Source: Butyrivibrio sp. NC2002
GTDB taxonomy: Bacteria > Bacillota > Clostridia > Lachnospirales > Lachnospiraceae
DNA: 64,000 nucleotides
Assembly: GCF_000702265.1 (NCBI RefSeq)
Contig: NZ_JNKZ01000007.1
Coordinates: forward strand, 62,001-126,000
Direction of reading: 5' to 3'
The position numbers were made by a program, and so were the translations under genes. Under the pieces are notes generated by a model that saw only the letters and a list, made by a program, of their open reading frames with translations, had not been told where the DNA came from and searched no databases. The stretch's first letter is position 1; the number at the start of each line of letters is the position of its first letter. Positions 42,859 through 51,803 of the stretch are shown piece after piece.

Positions 42859-44187
42859 ATGAAAAGAAAAAATATAGTGGCTGTTGTGGGCAGACCAAAT
42901 GTAGGAAAGAGTACTTTCTTTAACGCAGTCGCTGGAAAAAACATATCAATCGTCGAGGATACTCCCGGCGTAACAAGAGACAGAATATATCAGGATGTGG
43001 AGTGGCTTAATTACAACTTTACACTTGTTGATACAGGTGGTATCGAGCCTGATTCCAACGACACGATCCTGACACAGATGAGAGACCAGGCGGAGATAGC
43101 TATTGAAACTGCTGATGTCATAATATTCATGGTTGATGTCAAGCAGGGACTTACCGATGCGGACTCTCAGGTTGCCGACATGCTCAGAAAATCCAGAAAG
43201 CCGATTGTTCTGTGCGTAAACAAGGTTGACAGCTTTAAGCGTGACAGCCTTGATGTGTATGAGTTTTACAACCTCGGTATAGGTGATCCTATATCTATAA
43301 GTGCTGCAAACAAACAGGGAATAGGTGATCTTCTTGAGGAAGTTGTTAAATACTTTAATCCTTCAGATGCTGAAGAGGAAGAAGATGACACAATAAGAGT
43401 TGCTGTTATCGGTAAGCCGAATGTAGGTAAGAGCTCTATTATCAACAGGCTCTGCGGCGAGAACAGACTTATTGTTTCTGACGTTGCAGGTACAACGCGT
43501 GATGCAATCGACACGGAAGTAAAATATAATGGCAAAAAATATACCTTCATTGATACAGCCGGACTTCGAAGAAAGAACAAGGTTAAAGAAAAGCTCGAGG
43601 AGTACATGATACTAAGAACCGTTACTGCGGTTGAAAGAGCAGACGTAGCGGTTATCGTAATAAATGCCGATGAAGGCGTTACCGAGCAGGATGCCAAGAT
43701 TGCAGGAATTGCGCACGACAGAGGAAAAGGCATAATCATTGCTGTTAATAAATGGGATCTTATCGAAAAAGATAATAAGACCGTAAATGAGTTTACCAAG
43801 GATGTTCGCACAACACTTTCATTTATGCCTTATGCTGAGATAATTTTTATTTCCGCTGAGACCGGACAGAGACTTGTTAAACTCTATGACATGATTGATG
43901 CGGTAAGTGAGAACCATGCAATGAGAGTTGCAACAGGTGTGCTTAATGAGATAATGATGCAGGCAGTTGTAATGCAGCAGCCCCCGTCAGATAAGGGTAA
44001 GATGCTCAAACTATTCTATATTACCCAGGCAGCGGTCAAACCTCCGACCTTTGTAATCTTTGTTAATGATAAGAAGCTTATGCATTTTTCATATACCAGA
44101 TATATAGAAAATCAGATAAGAGCATCATTTGGCTTTAAAGGAACGCCACTTAAATTTATAATAAGAGAAAGAAAGAACGAAAAGTAA
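42859..44187 (+). CDS. der: Ribosome-associated GTPase Der (EngA)
   Basis: Essential double GTPase for 50S assembly. The 442-residue protein has two G domains: G1 GRPNVGKST (11-19) with DTGGIEPD and NKVDSF; second G1 GKPNVGKSS (from 185) with [11 protein letters not shown] and NKWDLI. A C-terminal KH-like domain follows (about 355-440). Begins the der-plsY-gpsA group. Expression probably reads through from the DUF512 promoter across repeat copy 2. Confidence 0.97.
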   Translation: MKRKNIVAVVGRPNVGKSTFFNAVAGKNISIVEDTPGVTRDRIYQDVEWLNYNFTLVDTGGIEPDSNDTILTQMRDQAEIAIETADVIIFMVDVKQGLTDADSQVADMLRKSRKPIVLCVNKVDSFKRDSLDVYEFYNLGIGDPISISAANKQGIGDLLEEVVKYFNPSDAEEEEDDTIRVAVIGKPNVGKSSIINRLCGENRLIVSDVAGTTRDAIDTEVKYNGKKYTFIDTAGLRRKNKVKEKLEEYMILRTVTAVERADVAVIVINADEGVTEQDAKIAGIAHDRGKGIIIAVNKWDLIEKDNKTVNEFTKDVRTTLSFMPYAEIIFISAETGQRLVKLYDMIDAVSENHAMRVATGVLNEIMMQAVVMQQPPSDKGKMLKLFYITQAAVKPPTFVIFVNDKKLMHFSYTRYIENQIRASFGFKGTPLKFIIRERKNEK

Positions 44188-44205
44188 TTCAGGGGGAAAA
44201 AAGTT

Positions 44206-44859
44206 TTGGTAAGGGTTTATTGTTTACTTATTGGCTATGTTTTTGGCATGTTTCAGACTGCAGTACTTTATTGCAAGTTAAAAGGTGTCGATATAAGAAA
44301 CGTAGGGAGTGGTAATGCGGGAACCACAAATACTCTTAGAGTACTCGGTGCAAAAGCCGGATTTACCGTGCTCTTTGGCGATATGCTAAAGTGCTTTATC
44401 GCTGTAACACTCGTAGGTGTTTTGTTTGGAAAAAGTCATCCTGACATGGTTTATCTTTTGAAGATTTATGCTGCAGCAGGATGTATATTGGGACATGATT
44501 TCCCTGTTTTCCTCAAGTTTAAGGGAGGAAAGGGAATAGCCTGTACAGCAGGTTATATCTGCGGCTTCTTAAGACCGGAGTTTCCGCTTGTAGGCGTACT
44601 TGCATTTCTTATTCCTTTTAATATCACTCACTTTGTATCACTTGGATCACTTTGCCTTTATGCTGCATTTTTTATTCAGGTAGTGATAGAAGGGCAGATG
44701 GGAATATTCGGAATGAGCCAGATACACCTTATTGAGATGTATATTATTGCATTTGCTCTTACGGCGCTTGCATTTTATCAGCACAGAGCAAATATAGAGA
44801 GACTGCTTAAAGGTAACGAGAGAAAAACTTATATTTTCAAAAAGAATAAAGTTGATTAA
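44206..44859 (+). CDS. plsY: Glycerol-3-phosphate acyltransferase PlsY
   Basis: Transfers the acyl group from acyl-phosphate (made by PlsX) to glycerol-3-phosphate. Start is a TTG at 44206 with AGGGGG about 10 bases upstream. The 217-residue membrane protein has about five helices and the family motifs DIRNVGSGNAGTTNTLRVLGAKAG, LGHDFPVFLKFKGGKGIACT and HRANIERLLKGNE. Between der and gpsA, matching a widespread phospholipid gene arrangement. Confidence 0.95.
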   Translation: MVRVYCLLIGYVFGMFQTAVLYCKLKGVDIRNVGSGNAGTTNTLRVLGAKAGFTVLFGDMLKCFIAVTLVGVLFGKSHPDMVYLLKIYAAAGCILGHDFPVFLKFKGGKGIACTAGYICGFLRPEFPLVGVLAFLIPFNITHFVSLGSLCLYAAFFIQVVIEGQMGIFGMSQIHLIEMYIIAFALTALAFYQHRANIERLLKGNERKTYIFKKNKVD

Positions 44860-44873
44860 AAAAGGAGATCATT

Positions 44874-45896
44874 TTGGACTGTAAAAACGTAGCTGTCATA
44901 GGTGCGGGAAGTTGGGGAATAGCTCTTGCATACAGACTTAGTAGTAACGGACATAATGTGACATTATACGCTAGAAGATTAGAAAGTGCTGACAGATTAA
45001 AAGCTGACAGAGAGGATAAGGATAAGCTCCCCGGAGTTTACCTTGATGAAAAGATAAATATTACTTCAGATATGGAAGAAGCTCTGAAAGATATGGACAT
45101 AATAGTCCTCACAGTTCCGTCTGTGGAGATCAGAAATGTATGTAAAAAGATGAGACCATATCTTGCAGGGCCTGAGAAGAAACAGATAATTGTCAATTGT
45201 TCCAAGGGCATAGAGAAGGATTCACTTATGCTGATGTCGGACGTAATACTTGATGAACTTCCGGGTTCAGAGGTAACCGTCCTTTCCGGTCCTTCCCATG
45301 CAGAGGAGGTTGGAAAAAACCTTCCGACCACGATTGTAGTCGGTGCTTTTTCCAAGGAAGTCGCTAAAAAGGTACAGGACGTATTTATGTCTGATACCTT
45401 CAGAGTATATATAAGTCCTGATATGCTTGGAATAGAGATAGGAGCGGCGCTTAAAAATGTGATAGCGCTTGCCGCCGGAATAGCTGATGGTATGGGCTAT
45501 GGAGATAATGCAAAGGCAGCTCTTATAACAAGAGGAATCGCAGAAATGTCCAGACTTGGTAATGCTATGGGCGGAAGATTTGAGACATTTGCCGGTCTTT
45601 CAGGTATTGGAGACCTTGTAGTAACATGTGCATCAATGCATTCAAGAAACAGAAAAGCCGGTATCCTCATGGGACAAGGGCTTAGCTGTGAAGAAGCCTG
45701 CAAACAGGTCAAAATGGTGGTTGAAGGTGTAAACAGTGCCAGATCAGCATACCTTCTTGCTCAAAAATATAATGTGGAAATGCCCATAGTTGAGCAGATA
45801 AATCTTATAATCTATGAGAATAAATCTGCAAGGGAAGTTGCAAAAGACCTCATGCTGAGGGATTCAAAGGCTGAAAATGATGTCATTGATTGGTAA
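44874..45896 (+). CDS. gpsA: NAD(P)-dependent glycerol-3-phosphate dehydrogenase
   Basis: Makes sn-glycerol-3-phosphate from DHAP, supplying the substrate of PlsY encoded just upstream. Start is a TTG at 44874 with AAAGGAG ending 7 bases upstream. The 340-residue protein has the dinucleotide-binding GAGSWGIALAYRL, the catalytic Lys region in EIGAALKNVIALAAGIADGMGYGDNAKAALITRGI and the GRFETFAGLSGIGDLVVTC motif. Full length. Confidence 0.96.
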   Translation: MDCKNVAVIGAGSWGIALAYRLSSNGHNVTLYARRLESADRLKADREDKDKLPGVYLDEKINITSDMEEALKDMDIIVLTVPSVEIRNVCKKMRPYLAGPEKKQIIVNCSKGIEKDSLMLMSDVILDELPGSEVTVLSGPSHAEEVGKNLPTTIVVGAFSKEVAKKVQDVFMSDTFRVYISPDMLGIEIGAALKNVIALAAGIADGMGYGDNAKAALITRGIAEMSRLGNAMGGRFETFAGLSGIGDLVVTCASMHSRNRKAGILMGQGLSCEEACKQVKMVVEGVNSARSAYLLAQKYNVEMPIVEQINLIIYENKSAREVAKDLMLRDSKAENDVIDW

Positions 45897-45907
45897 AAGG
45901 GATTTCT

Positions 45908-47455
45908 ATGACTGATATTTTTTATCATCGCGAAAATAAGATGAATTATCTGGAATATGACAAATTCTTATCCGCGAACAGGCTTAAGGTCAACAGACGC
46001 CTGAATACTATATTATGGCTTTGCATTCTGGTAGGACCTGCAATTGCGCTTGGTATAAAGCTGCAGGTTTTTTCCGCTGCGAAGTATTCTATTTGTGCTT
46101 TGATTTCTGCCGGAATGCTTATAGTGGCAATTGTGCACTACTTTTTGCTTAAGAAGTATAAAGACTCGATCCCTGCAGGAATGTTTGCGTTTTTCTTTAT
46201 GGATGTGCTCATTATGATCATGGAGTATGAGCATATTCATATAAATTTAACATGGTTTTTTGTTCCTATGCTGAGCATACTTTATACCGAAATAGGTGTG
46301 TTTTTGTATGCCTCAGTATCTAATTTCATTTTTATGGTCATCTCTGTATGGCTTATATCGCCATATAACTCAAGTATAAACTTAGATTATAATACAGTTC
46401 CGAAGTATTTTATGAATACCATTTCCGATTACGTCATTGAATACATTCTTATGTTTGTTGTTGGTTATACGATCACCAAGATTTCCAACATATATTTTGG
46501 GGATCTGTTAAAAAGGCATAATGAAATCAAAAACCATGCGGATATGCTTAACGCACAGATGGATATTCTGGATTCAATGGCAGGCATTTACGAATATGCT
46601 AATCTACTTGATTTTCATAAAATGACGGAGATGTCCCTTCTTGATAAGGGATACCGTGCGCATGATATCAATCTTGAAATCCATGCTCACAGCAGAATGA
46701 ATCATATGATAAAGAGAAAAGTTGTTGAGGAGCATCTTGATGCATTTCTTGACTTTACAAATATGCGTACCATCCAAAACAGACTGTATAAAAAGAAGAT
46801 TATCTCAGCCGAGTTTATAGATAAAGACAATGGATGGTTTCGTGCTCAATATATTAACGTTGAGAGTGACGAAAATGATATTCCTTTCCTTGTTATATAT
46901 ACGATACAGAATATAGATGAGGCAAAGAGAAGAGAGGAGACTCTTGTTCGTATATCTTATACCGATGAACTCACCGGACTGTTTAACAGAAGAAGTCTGG
47001 ATGAAGACATCAAGGCAAAAGATGGAAAAGCGATCGAAGAAGATTTTGCGGTTTTAAGTATCGATCTAAACAGATTAAAACATGCAAATGATACCAAAGG
47101 TCATGCTGCAGGTGATGAACTTATAAAAGGCGCAGCAGATATTATTAGAAATGCTATCGGAAGCTCCGGAAAAGTATATAGAACCGGTGGAGATGAATTT
47201 ACGGCATTGGTTCACACTAAAGATGTGGATAAACTGTCTGACAAGATCACACAGATGTCAAAGGGGTGGAGCGGTCAGATTATTGATGAACTCTGCATGT
47301 CTATTGGTTATGCAACCCATAAGGATCATCCTGATGCTGATACCTGCGAGCTTGAAAAGATAGCTGATATGATGATGTACGAAGTAAAATCCCGTTATTA
47401 TCAGGAAAATGGAATTGACAGAAGAGGACATAAAAAAAGTACTGCAGATAATTGA
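45908..47455 (+). CDS. Membrane diguanylate cyclase (GGDEF)
   Basis: Probably makes cyclic di-GMP. Start set at 45908 (MTDIFYH) with AAAGGG upstream; a frame to 45890 overlaps gpsA. The 515-residue protein has about six membrane helices in residues 33-200, a PAS-like sensory region (about 215-335) and an intact GGDEF domain with YTDELTGLFNRRSL and RTGGDEF (signature 427-431). The RxxD inhibitory site was not evident. It follows gpsA by 11 bases, so it may be cotranscribed. Complements the phosphodiesterase at 1609. Confidence 0.92.
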   Translation: MTDIFYHRENKMNYLEYDKFLSANRLKVNRRLNTILWLCILVGPAIALGIKLQVFSAAKYSICALISAGMLIVAIVHYFLLKKYKDSIPAGMFAFFFMDVLIMIMEYEHIHINLTWFFVPMLSILYTEIGVFLYASVSNFIFMVISVWLISPYNSSINLDYNTVPKYFMNTISDYVIEYILMFVVGYTITKISNIYFGDLLKRHNEIKNHADMLNAQMDILDSMAGIYEYANLLDFHKMTEMSLLDKGYRAHDINLEIHAHSRMNHMIKRKVVEEHLDAFLDFTNMRTIQNRLYKKKIISAEFIDKDNGWFRAQYINVESDENDIPFLVIYTIQNIDEAKRREETLVRISYTDELTGLFNRRSLDEDIKAKDGKAIEEDFAVLSIDLNRLKHANDTKGHAAGDELIKGAADIIRNAIGSSGKVYRTGGDEFTALVHTKDVDKLSDKITQMSKGWSGQIIDELCMSIGYATHKDHPDADTCELEKIADMMMYEVKSRYYQENGIDRRGHKKSTADN

Positions 47456-47593
47456 ATAGATAATTTTTAATTTTTTGCAGGAAAGGAAATATAAACAAAT
47501 TACAGATAAACTATGTGATTTCTTTATTGACGAGATATAGTATATATGATTAGATTGTTCTTGTTGAAAAAAGTTTTTAGGAGGAACAATTTA

Positions 47594-48613
47594 ATGGGAA
47601 ACAGTTTTAAACAAAGCGCATGCAAAAGTATGATCAATTTTGTATGCGCAATTTTTATGGGTGTACTTATCACCTGTGCATTTGGGTTTACTGCAAAGGC
47701 AGCTAACAGAACGTTCGAAATTGACTTAAGTAACGGTCAGAAATATGTTGTTAACGATGACTATGATACTCCACAGTCCGGATTATCTGAAGAATCTAAA
47801 AAATGTGTTGCTACGCTAGTAAGTGCCATGGCATATTCAATAAATGAGCCTGATTTAAATAAGAATGAGGTGCTTTTTAAACTAAGTGAATCACCAAAAC
47901 AGTACATTTATGGTGTAAAAGGAAAAGATACTACAACTTTTTATGCAGATTCTGATTGTGTCGGAACCGGTATATATGTTTTGGATAAGAATGCCATGCA
48001 AAAAATTGCTAAAAGTGAAATAAAAGAATTGTCTGATGATCCTTCCGAAATTGAAGAAGTTACAAAGCAATTCATGATGATGATGGAAGAAATGATCGAG
48101 GGCAAAGCGGGTGACGGCACATCTGTATATACAGTTGTTGTTAAATATTCCGATGCTGCAATAAAAGTAGATGCTGCAAGCAACAAGGTTTCTTTCACAC
48201 CCGGACAGGAAATAACATACGGTAACAATAAGTATGTTATCGCTGATGCAGAGGGTAACCTCCGTTTTACAGGTGTTGTAGCATCTGCTAAAAGCGTAGT
48301 GATCCCTGACACAGTTAATTATATGGGCTATGATCTGAAGGTTACTGAAATCGGTGACAAGGCTCTTATGAAGGACAAGAAGGTTAAGACAGTAACTCTT
48401 GGCGCTAACGTAACAAAGATTGGCAAACAGGCATTTTTCAAAGCAACAAAATTAAAGAAGCTTAAGATTAATTCAAACGTTCTTACAAAGGTTGGCAAAA
48501 AAGCTGTTGGAAAAAATGCTGATGGATTTGTTGTAAAGGTAAATAAATCAGCTAAGAAGTCAATAAAGAGAGTATTTAAAAAAGTTGGCCTTAAGTCAGT
48601 AAAAATCAAGTAA
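47594..48613 (+). CDS. Secreted protein with C-terminal leucine-rich repeat (LRR_5/BspA-like)
   Basis: Exported protein of unknown role. Start at 47594 with AGGAGGAA upstream; the frame extends to 47546 but lacks a site. The 339-residue product has a signal peptide (FVCAIFMGVLITCAFGFTAKA, cleavage near residue 36) and an N-terminal unknown domain. The C-terminal BspA-type repeats cover about 225-335 (VVIPDTVNYMGYDLKVTEIGDKALM, VKTVTLGANVTKIGKQAFFKATKLKKLKI). Such repeats often mediate binding to surfaces. No sortase or membrane anchor. Own terminator follows. Confidence 0.85.
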   Translation: MGNSFKQSACKSMINFVCAIFMGVLITCAFGFTAKAANRTFEIDLSNGQKYVVNDDYDTPQSGLSEESKKCVATLVSAMAYSINEPDLNKNEVLFKLSESPKQYIYGVKGKDTTTFYADSDCVGTGIYVLDKNAMQKIAKSEIKELSDDPSEIEEVTKQFMMMMEEMIEGKAGDGTSVYTVVVKYSDAAIKVDAASNKVSFTPGQEITYGNNKYVIADAEGNLRFTGVVASAKSVVIPDTVNYMGYDLKVTEIGDKALMKDKKVKTVTLGANVTKIGKQAFFKATKLKKLKINSNVLTKVGKKAVGKNADGFVVKVNKSAKKSIKRVFKKVGLKSVKIK

Positions 48614-48619
48614 AACAAT

Positions 48620-48666
48620 ATAAATCCCACACACAGAGTATTTTTTTCTCAGTATGTGGGATTTAT
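48620..48666 (+). terminator. Terminator after secreted LRR protein
   Basis: ATAAATCCCACA (48620-48631) pairs with TGTGGGATTTAT (48655-48666). Closely resembles the arm sequence of the terminator at 7496-7567. Confidence 0.8.
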
Positions 48667-48803
48667 AATTTATTATTTTTTTAAAAAGTTTTAACACAAT
48701 TTTCACAAAATGTGGTATTATAGAGGAACGTTGTTGAAAAGTAAATCTTTTCGAAAACAGTGTTGTAAATCACTAAGTAATAAAGGAAATGGGAGAAGAA
48801 AAA

Positions 48804-49472
48804 ATGAAAAAGATCGTAAAACAGATTCTTGCTATGGCTCTTGCCCTGGCAATCGCATTCACATTCGCACCTGTTGAAGCACAGGCTGCCGGTGTTAAGC
48901 TTACTAAGAAGAACTCAGGTAAAGTTAGCTGCGTATACTACAAGGGAGCAAAGGCTAAGAAGGCTTCATACTCAATGACAGCTGTTAATAATGGCGTAAT
49001 TAAGGATTATCGTACAGGCGCAATTTACAACAAGTACACAGTTTCAGTAAAGCTTAAGAGATCTAATCTTTCTAAGAACGATATTGTCAGAACTGTTCAG
49101 GAATCAAGAAAAAAGGGTGGAAACATCTCCGATTATGTACTTATAGTAACTGATGCTCAGGGTAATGCTCTTAACGATGTTGCTATTGATGGTTACATGG
49201 ACTATGCTAACTCTTCTTCATCTAGAACACTGAAGGCTAGATCCGGCTATACAACATATTATATTTGGGGCTGGAGAAAAACAACAACATATACATATAC
49301 AGTATATGTGCCTTACGAAAAGGCTGGTGTTTATATTGGCTTTGCCGGTCTTAGAAATGGTCAGATTAAGAAGTCAAAGGCTGACGCTTATACAGATGGC
49401 GAAATCAACTACTATCAGGCTGGCTTTGGTAAGAACAAGAAGGGCTTTGCAATCGCAGGCTGCATTCAGTAA
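48804..49472 (+). CDS. Secreted protein of unknown function (222 aa)
   Basis: Not recognised. Start at 48804 with GGGAGAAG upstream (an ATG at 48789 is possible). The product has a clear signal peptide (MKKIVKQILAMALALAIAFTFAPVEAQA, cleavage near residue 29). The mature protein is about 190 residues, Tyr/Lys/Ser/Gly-rich, probably beta-structured and extracellular (TTYYIWGWRKTTTYTYTVYVPYEKAGVYIGFAG). Only one Cys pair in the mature part (SCVYY and the near-terminal AGCIQ), which could form a disulphide. Followed by a strong terminator. It neighbours another secreted protein but shares no sequence with it. Confidence 0.75.
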   Translation: MKKIVKQILAMALALAIAFTFAPVEAQAAGVKLTKKNSGKVSCVYYKGAKAKKASYSMTAVNNGVIKDYRTGAIYNKYTVSVKLKRSNLSKNDIVRTVQESRKKGGNISDYVLIVTDAQGNALNDVAIDGYMDYANSSSSRTLKARSGYTTYYIWGWRKTTTYTYTVYVPYEKAGVYIGFAGLRNGQIKKSKADAYTDGEINYYQAGFGKNKKGFAIAGCIQ

Positions 49473-49489
49473 TTTTTATTGATCATGAT

Positions 49490-49528
49490 GAGCTGTAGAA
49501 TGAGAAATCATCCTACAGCTCTTTTTCT
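49490..49528 (+). terminator. Intrinsic terminator after 222-aa secreted protein
   Basis: GAGCTGTAG (49490-49498) pairs with CTACAGCTC (49513-49521) with an inner ATGA/TCAT helix, then CTTTTTC. Confidence 0.85.
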
Positions 49529-49599
49529 TTAAGCTGATCAAAAAACAGCCTTGACATATTGTCTAAAATATTGATAATTTTTATTTAAAGGCTTTGAAC

Positions 49600-49921
49600 G
49601 GAACAAGTAGTTTACTGTACCTGCCACAGAGAGTTGCCGGTTGGTGAGAGGCGCGGAGACTGGACTTTAAATGAATACATCCGGGAGCTGCACGGAAGAA
49701 TGATTTTGTTTTTGAAAAAAATTTAGTAAGCCGTGACGAGAATTCGAGCGTTAGTCGAAAGAGTATGATGTCTGAATCCGGTTAAGGATATGCGATATAT
49801 CGCGATCATGGATAGTGGGCAAAGTACTTACTGAGGTATGCAGAGTGATTTGCATATGAATGAAGGTGGTATCACGAGTTAATTCGTCCTTCGCAGTCAA
49901 TTGATTGCGGAGGACTTTTTT
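49600..49921 (+). promoter_or_regulatory. Tyrosine T-box leader of tyrS
   Basis: tRNA-sensing leader. Stem I carries AGAGAGTTGCCGG and GTGAGAGGCG; the specifier loop GAATACAT holds the Tyr codon TAC (49676-49678). The T-box AAGGTGGTATCACG is at 49863-49876. The terminator GTCCTTCGCA/TTGCGGAGGAC with T6 is at 49886-49921. Uncharged tRNA-Tyr would favour the antiterminator and tyrS expression. Matches the tyrS gene 30 bases downstream. Confidence 0.92.
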
Positions 49922-49950
49922 ATACTCCGCAAAATTTCAGGAGGTGCGTT

Positions 49951-51171
49951 ATGCAGATTTACGAAGAACTTAAAAGAAGAGGCCTTATCGCTCAGGTTAC
50001 AGATGAAGAGCAGATAAGAGAACTGGTGAATGCAGGAAAGGCAACATTCTATATTGGATTTGACTGTACTGCAGATTCACTTACAGCCGGTCACTTCATG
50101 GCTCTTACACTTATGAAGAGACTTCAACAAGCCGGAAACAAGCCGATCGCTCTTATTGGCGGCGGTACAACAATGATCGGCGATCCTTCAGGAAGAACCG
50201 ACATGAGAAAGATGCTTACAAGAGATGACATCGACCACAATGCAGAATGCTTTAAGAGACAGATGGAGAAATTCATCGACTTCGGCGAAGGCAAGGCTAT
50301 GATGGTCAATAATGCTGACTGGCTTATGAACCTTAATTACATCGAGCTTTTAAGAGAAGTTGGTGCATGTTTTTCTGTTAACAATATGCTTAGAGCAGAG
50401 TGTTATAAGCAGCGTATGGAGAAGGGACTTAGCTTCCTTGAGTTTAACTACATGATCATGCAGTCCTACGACTTCTATTACATGTTCCAGAAGTACAACT
50501 GCAATCTTGAGTTTGGTGGTGACGATCAGTGGAGCAACATGCTGGGCGGTACAGAACTTATCAGAAGAAAGCTCGGCAAGGATGCTCATGCAATGACAAT
50601 CACACTTCTTACTGATTCAAACGGAAATAAGATGGGTAAAACAGCCGGAAATGCAGTATGGCTTGATCCTAATAAAACAAGTCCTTTTGATTTCTATCAG
50701 TATTGGAGAAATGTCGGTGATGCTGACGTTGATAAGTGCCTTAAAATGCTTACTTTCCTTCCTATCGAAGAAATCGAAGAGATGGAAAAATGGGATGATT
50801 CAAGGATCAATGAAAAGAAAGAAATCCTTGCATTTGAACTTACAAGCCTTGTTCATGGAAAAGAAGAGGCTACAAAAGCTCAGGATGGCGCAAGAGCACT
50901 TTTTGCAGGTGGCGGAGATATGTCAAATGTACCTGCTGTTTCTCTTAAGGAAGAAGACTTTAGAGATGGTGTGATCGATATTCTTCAGGTACTTGTAAGC
51001 GCAGGACTTTGCAATACAAGAAGTGAAGCAAGACGTGCAGTAGAGCAGGGCGGCGTAACCTTTAAGGATGAGAAGGTTACAGATGTAAAGACTACATACA
51101 CAAAGGAAACATTCGCTGAAGGTGTAATGGTTCGTAAGGGTAAGAAGTCATATAAGAAAGTAGAGCTTTAA
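49951..51171 (+). CDS. tyrS: Tyrosyl-tRNA synthetase
   Basis: Charges tRNA-Tyr. The 406-residue class I synthetase has the HIGH-like motif in FDCTADSLTAGHFMAL, GGGTTMIGDPSGR, the tyrosine-binding MQSYDFYYMFQKY and GGDDQWSNMLGG, the KMSKS-equivalent GNKMGKTAGNAVW, and a C-terminal S4 RNA-binding domain (about 335-406). AGGAGG precedes the ATG. Controlled by the T-box upstream. Confidence 0.97.
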   Translation: MQIYEELKRRGLIAQVTDEEQIRELVNAGKATFYIGFDCTADSLTAGHFMALTLMKRLQQAGNKPIALIGGGTTMIGDPSGRTDMRKMLTRDDIDHNAECFKRQMEKFIDFGEGKAMMVNNADWLMNLNYIELLREVGACFSVNNMLRAECYKQRMEKGLSFLEFNYMIMQSYDFYYMFQKYNCNLEFGGDDQWSNMLGGTELIRRKLGKDAHAMTITLLTDSNGNKMGKTAGNAVWLDPNKTSPFDFYQYWRNVGDADVDKCLKMLTFLPIEEIEEMEKWDDSRINEKKEILAFELTSLVHGKEEATKAQDGARALFAGGGDMSNVPAVSLKEEDFRDGVIDILQVLVSAGLCNTRSEARRAVEQGGVTFKDEKVTDVKTTYTKETFAEGVMVRKGKKSYKKVEL

Positions 51172-51184
51172 GCAAAAATATGTT

Positions 51185-51225
51185 CAAGCGGACATGATAT
51201 CGTGTCCGCTTGGATTTTCATTTGA
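51185..51225 (+). terminator. Terminator after tyrS
   Basis: CAAGCGGACA (51185-51194) pairs perfectly with TGTCCGCTTG (51203-51212); T's follow weakly (GATTTTCATTT). The rest of the gap to 51484 holds one further CTCGCGAG palindrome region and AT-rich sequence but no gene I can support. Confidence 0.75.
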
Positions 51226-51484
51226 TAAGAGCAATTCGCGAGTTGTTTTAAATAATCTCGCGAGAGCCTATTATCAGAGAATCGTTAAGAGGGGACTAAA
51301 AATGGTCATTCGTCCTCGATTTTGTGCATTTCGTCGCGGAAATGATCATTTACACACTTTATGTAGTATTATTCGTTGGTGAGGAAAAATAAGAGCCGGA
51401 TAATTTTGTCTTTTTGCGTATGCAATATACGTGATTGAATGAAGTAAATAGGATTTTGACCGGTGTTAATAGAGGAGAGTATGT

Positions 51485-51775
51485 ATGATTAAAACATTTC
51501 CAATTGGGACTGTTGTTCAGCTTGGTGGCATGAAAGAAAAGATCATGATTGCCGGAAGACAGCAGATCAATAATGAAGAAAACGGTAGAGTATATGATTA
51601 CTCAGGATATCCTTATCCGCAGGGAATGGATGGAGATGATGTTTATCTCTTCGATGCTGAGCAGATTGTAATGGTTTACCATATTGGATATCAGGATCTT
51701 GATGAAGTTAATCAGAAGTTCATCATAGCAGAAATTGCAAAAGAAGTTGAAGCTGAGAGGACTGAGAAAGAATAA
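51485..51775 (+). CDS. DUF4176 family protein, copy A
   Basis: Small protein of the DUF4176 type, which I recall as often lying in type VII secretion and LXG toxin loci of Firmicutes; role unknown. The 96-residue product reads TFPIGTVVQLGG, VYDYSGYPYPQGMDGDDVYLFDAEQIVMVYHIGYQDLDEVNQKFII. It shares VYDYS, (Y/F)P(Q/E)G and VY-IG-QD-(D/E)E with copy B at 54186. Start follows AGAGGAGAG. First gene of the WXG module and separated from tyrS by a terminator. Confidence 0.8.
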   Translation: MIKTFPIGTVVQLGGMKEKIMIAGRQQINNEENGRVYDYSGYPYPQGMDGDDVYLFDAEQIVMVYHIGYQDLDEVNQKFIIAEIAKEVEAERTEKE

Positions 51776-51803
51776 CACTAAAGTTTAGTCGGAGGGAATC
51801 ATT

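Noticed and set aside
47520..47593. Strong promoter before the LRR secreted protein (TTGACG followed by TATGAT)
   Set aside because: The spacing between those hexamers is about 12 bases, too short; no better pair was clear.
51194..51382. 62-codon open frame after tyrS
   Set aside because: It begins inside the tyrS terminator hairpin, has no ribosome site, and its composition (Arg/Cys/Phe/Leu-rich) does not look like a real protein.
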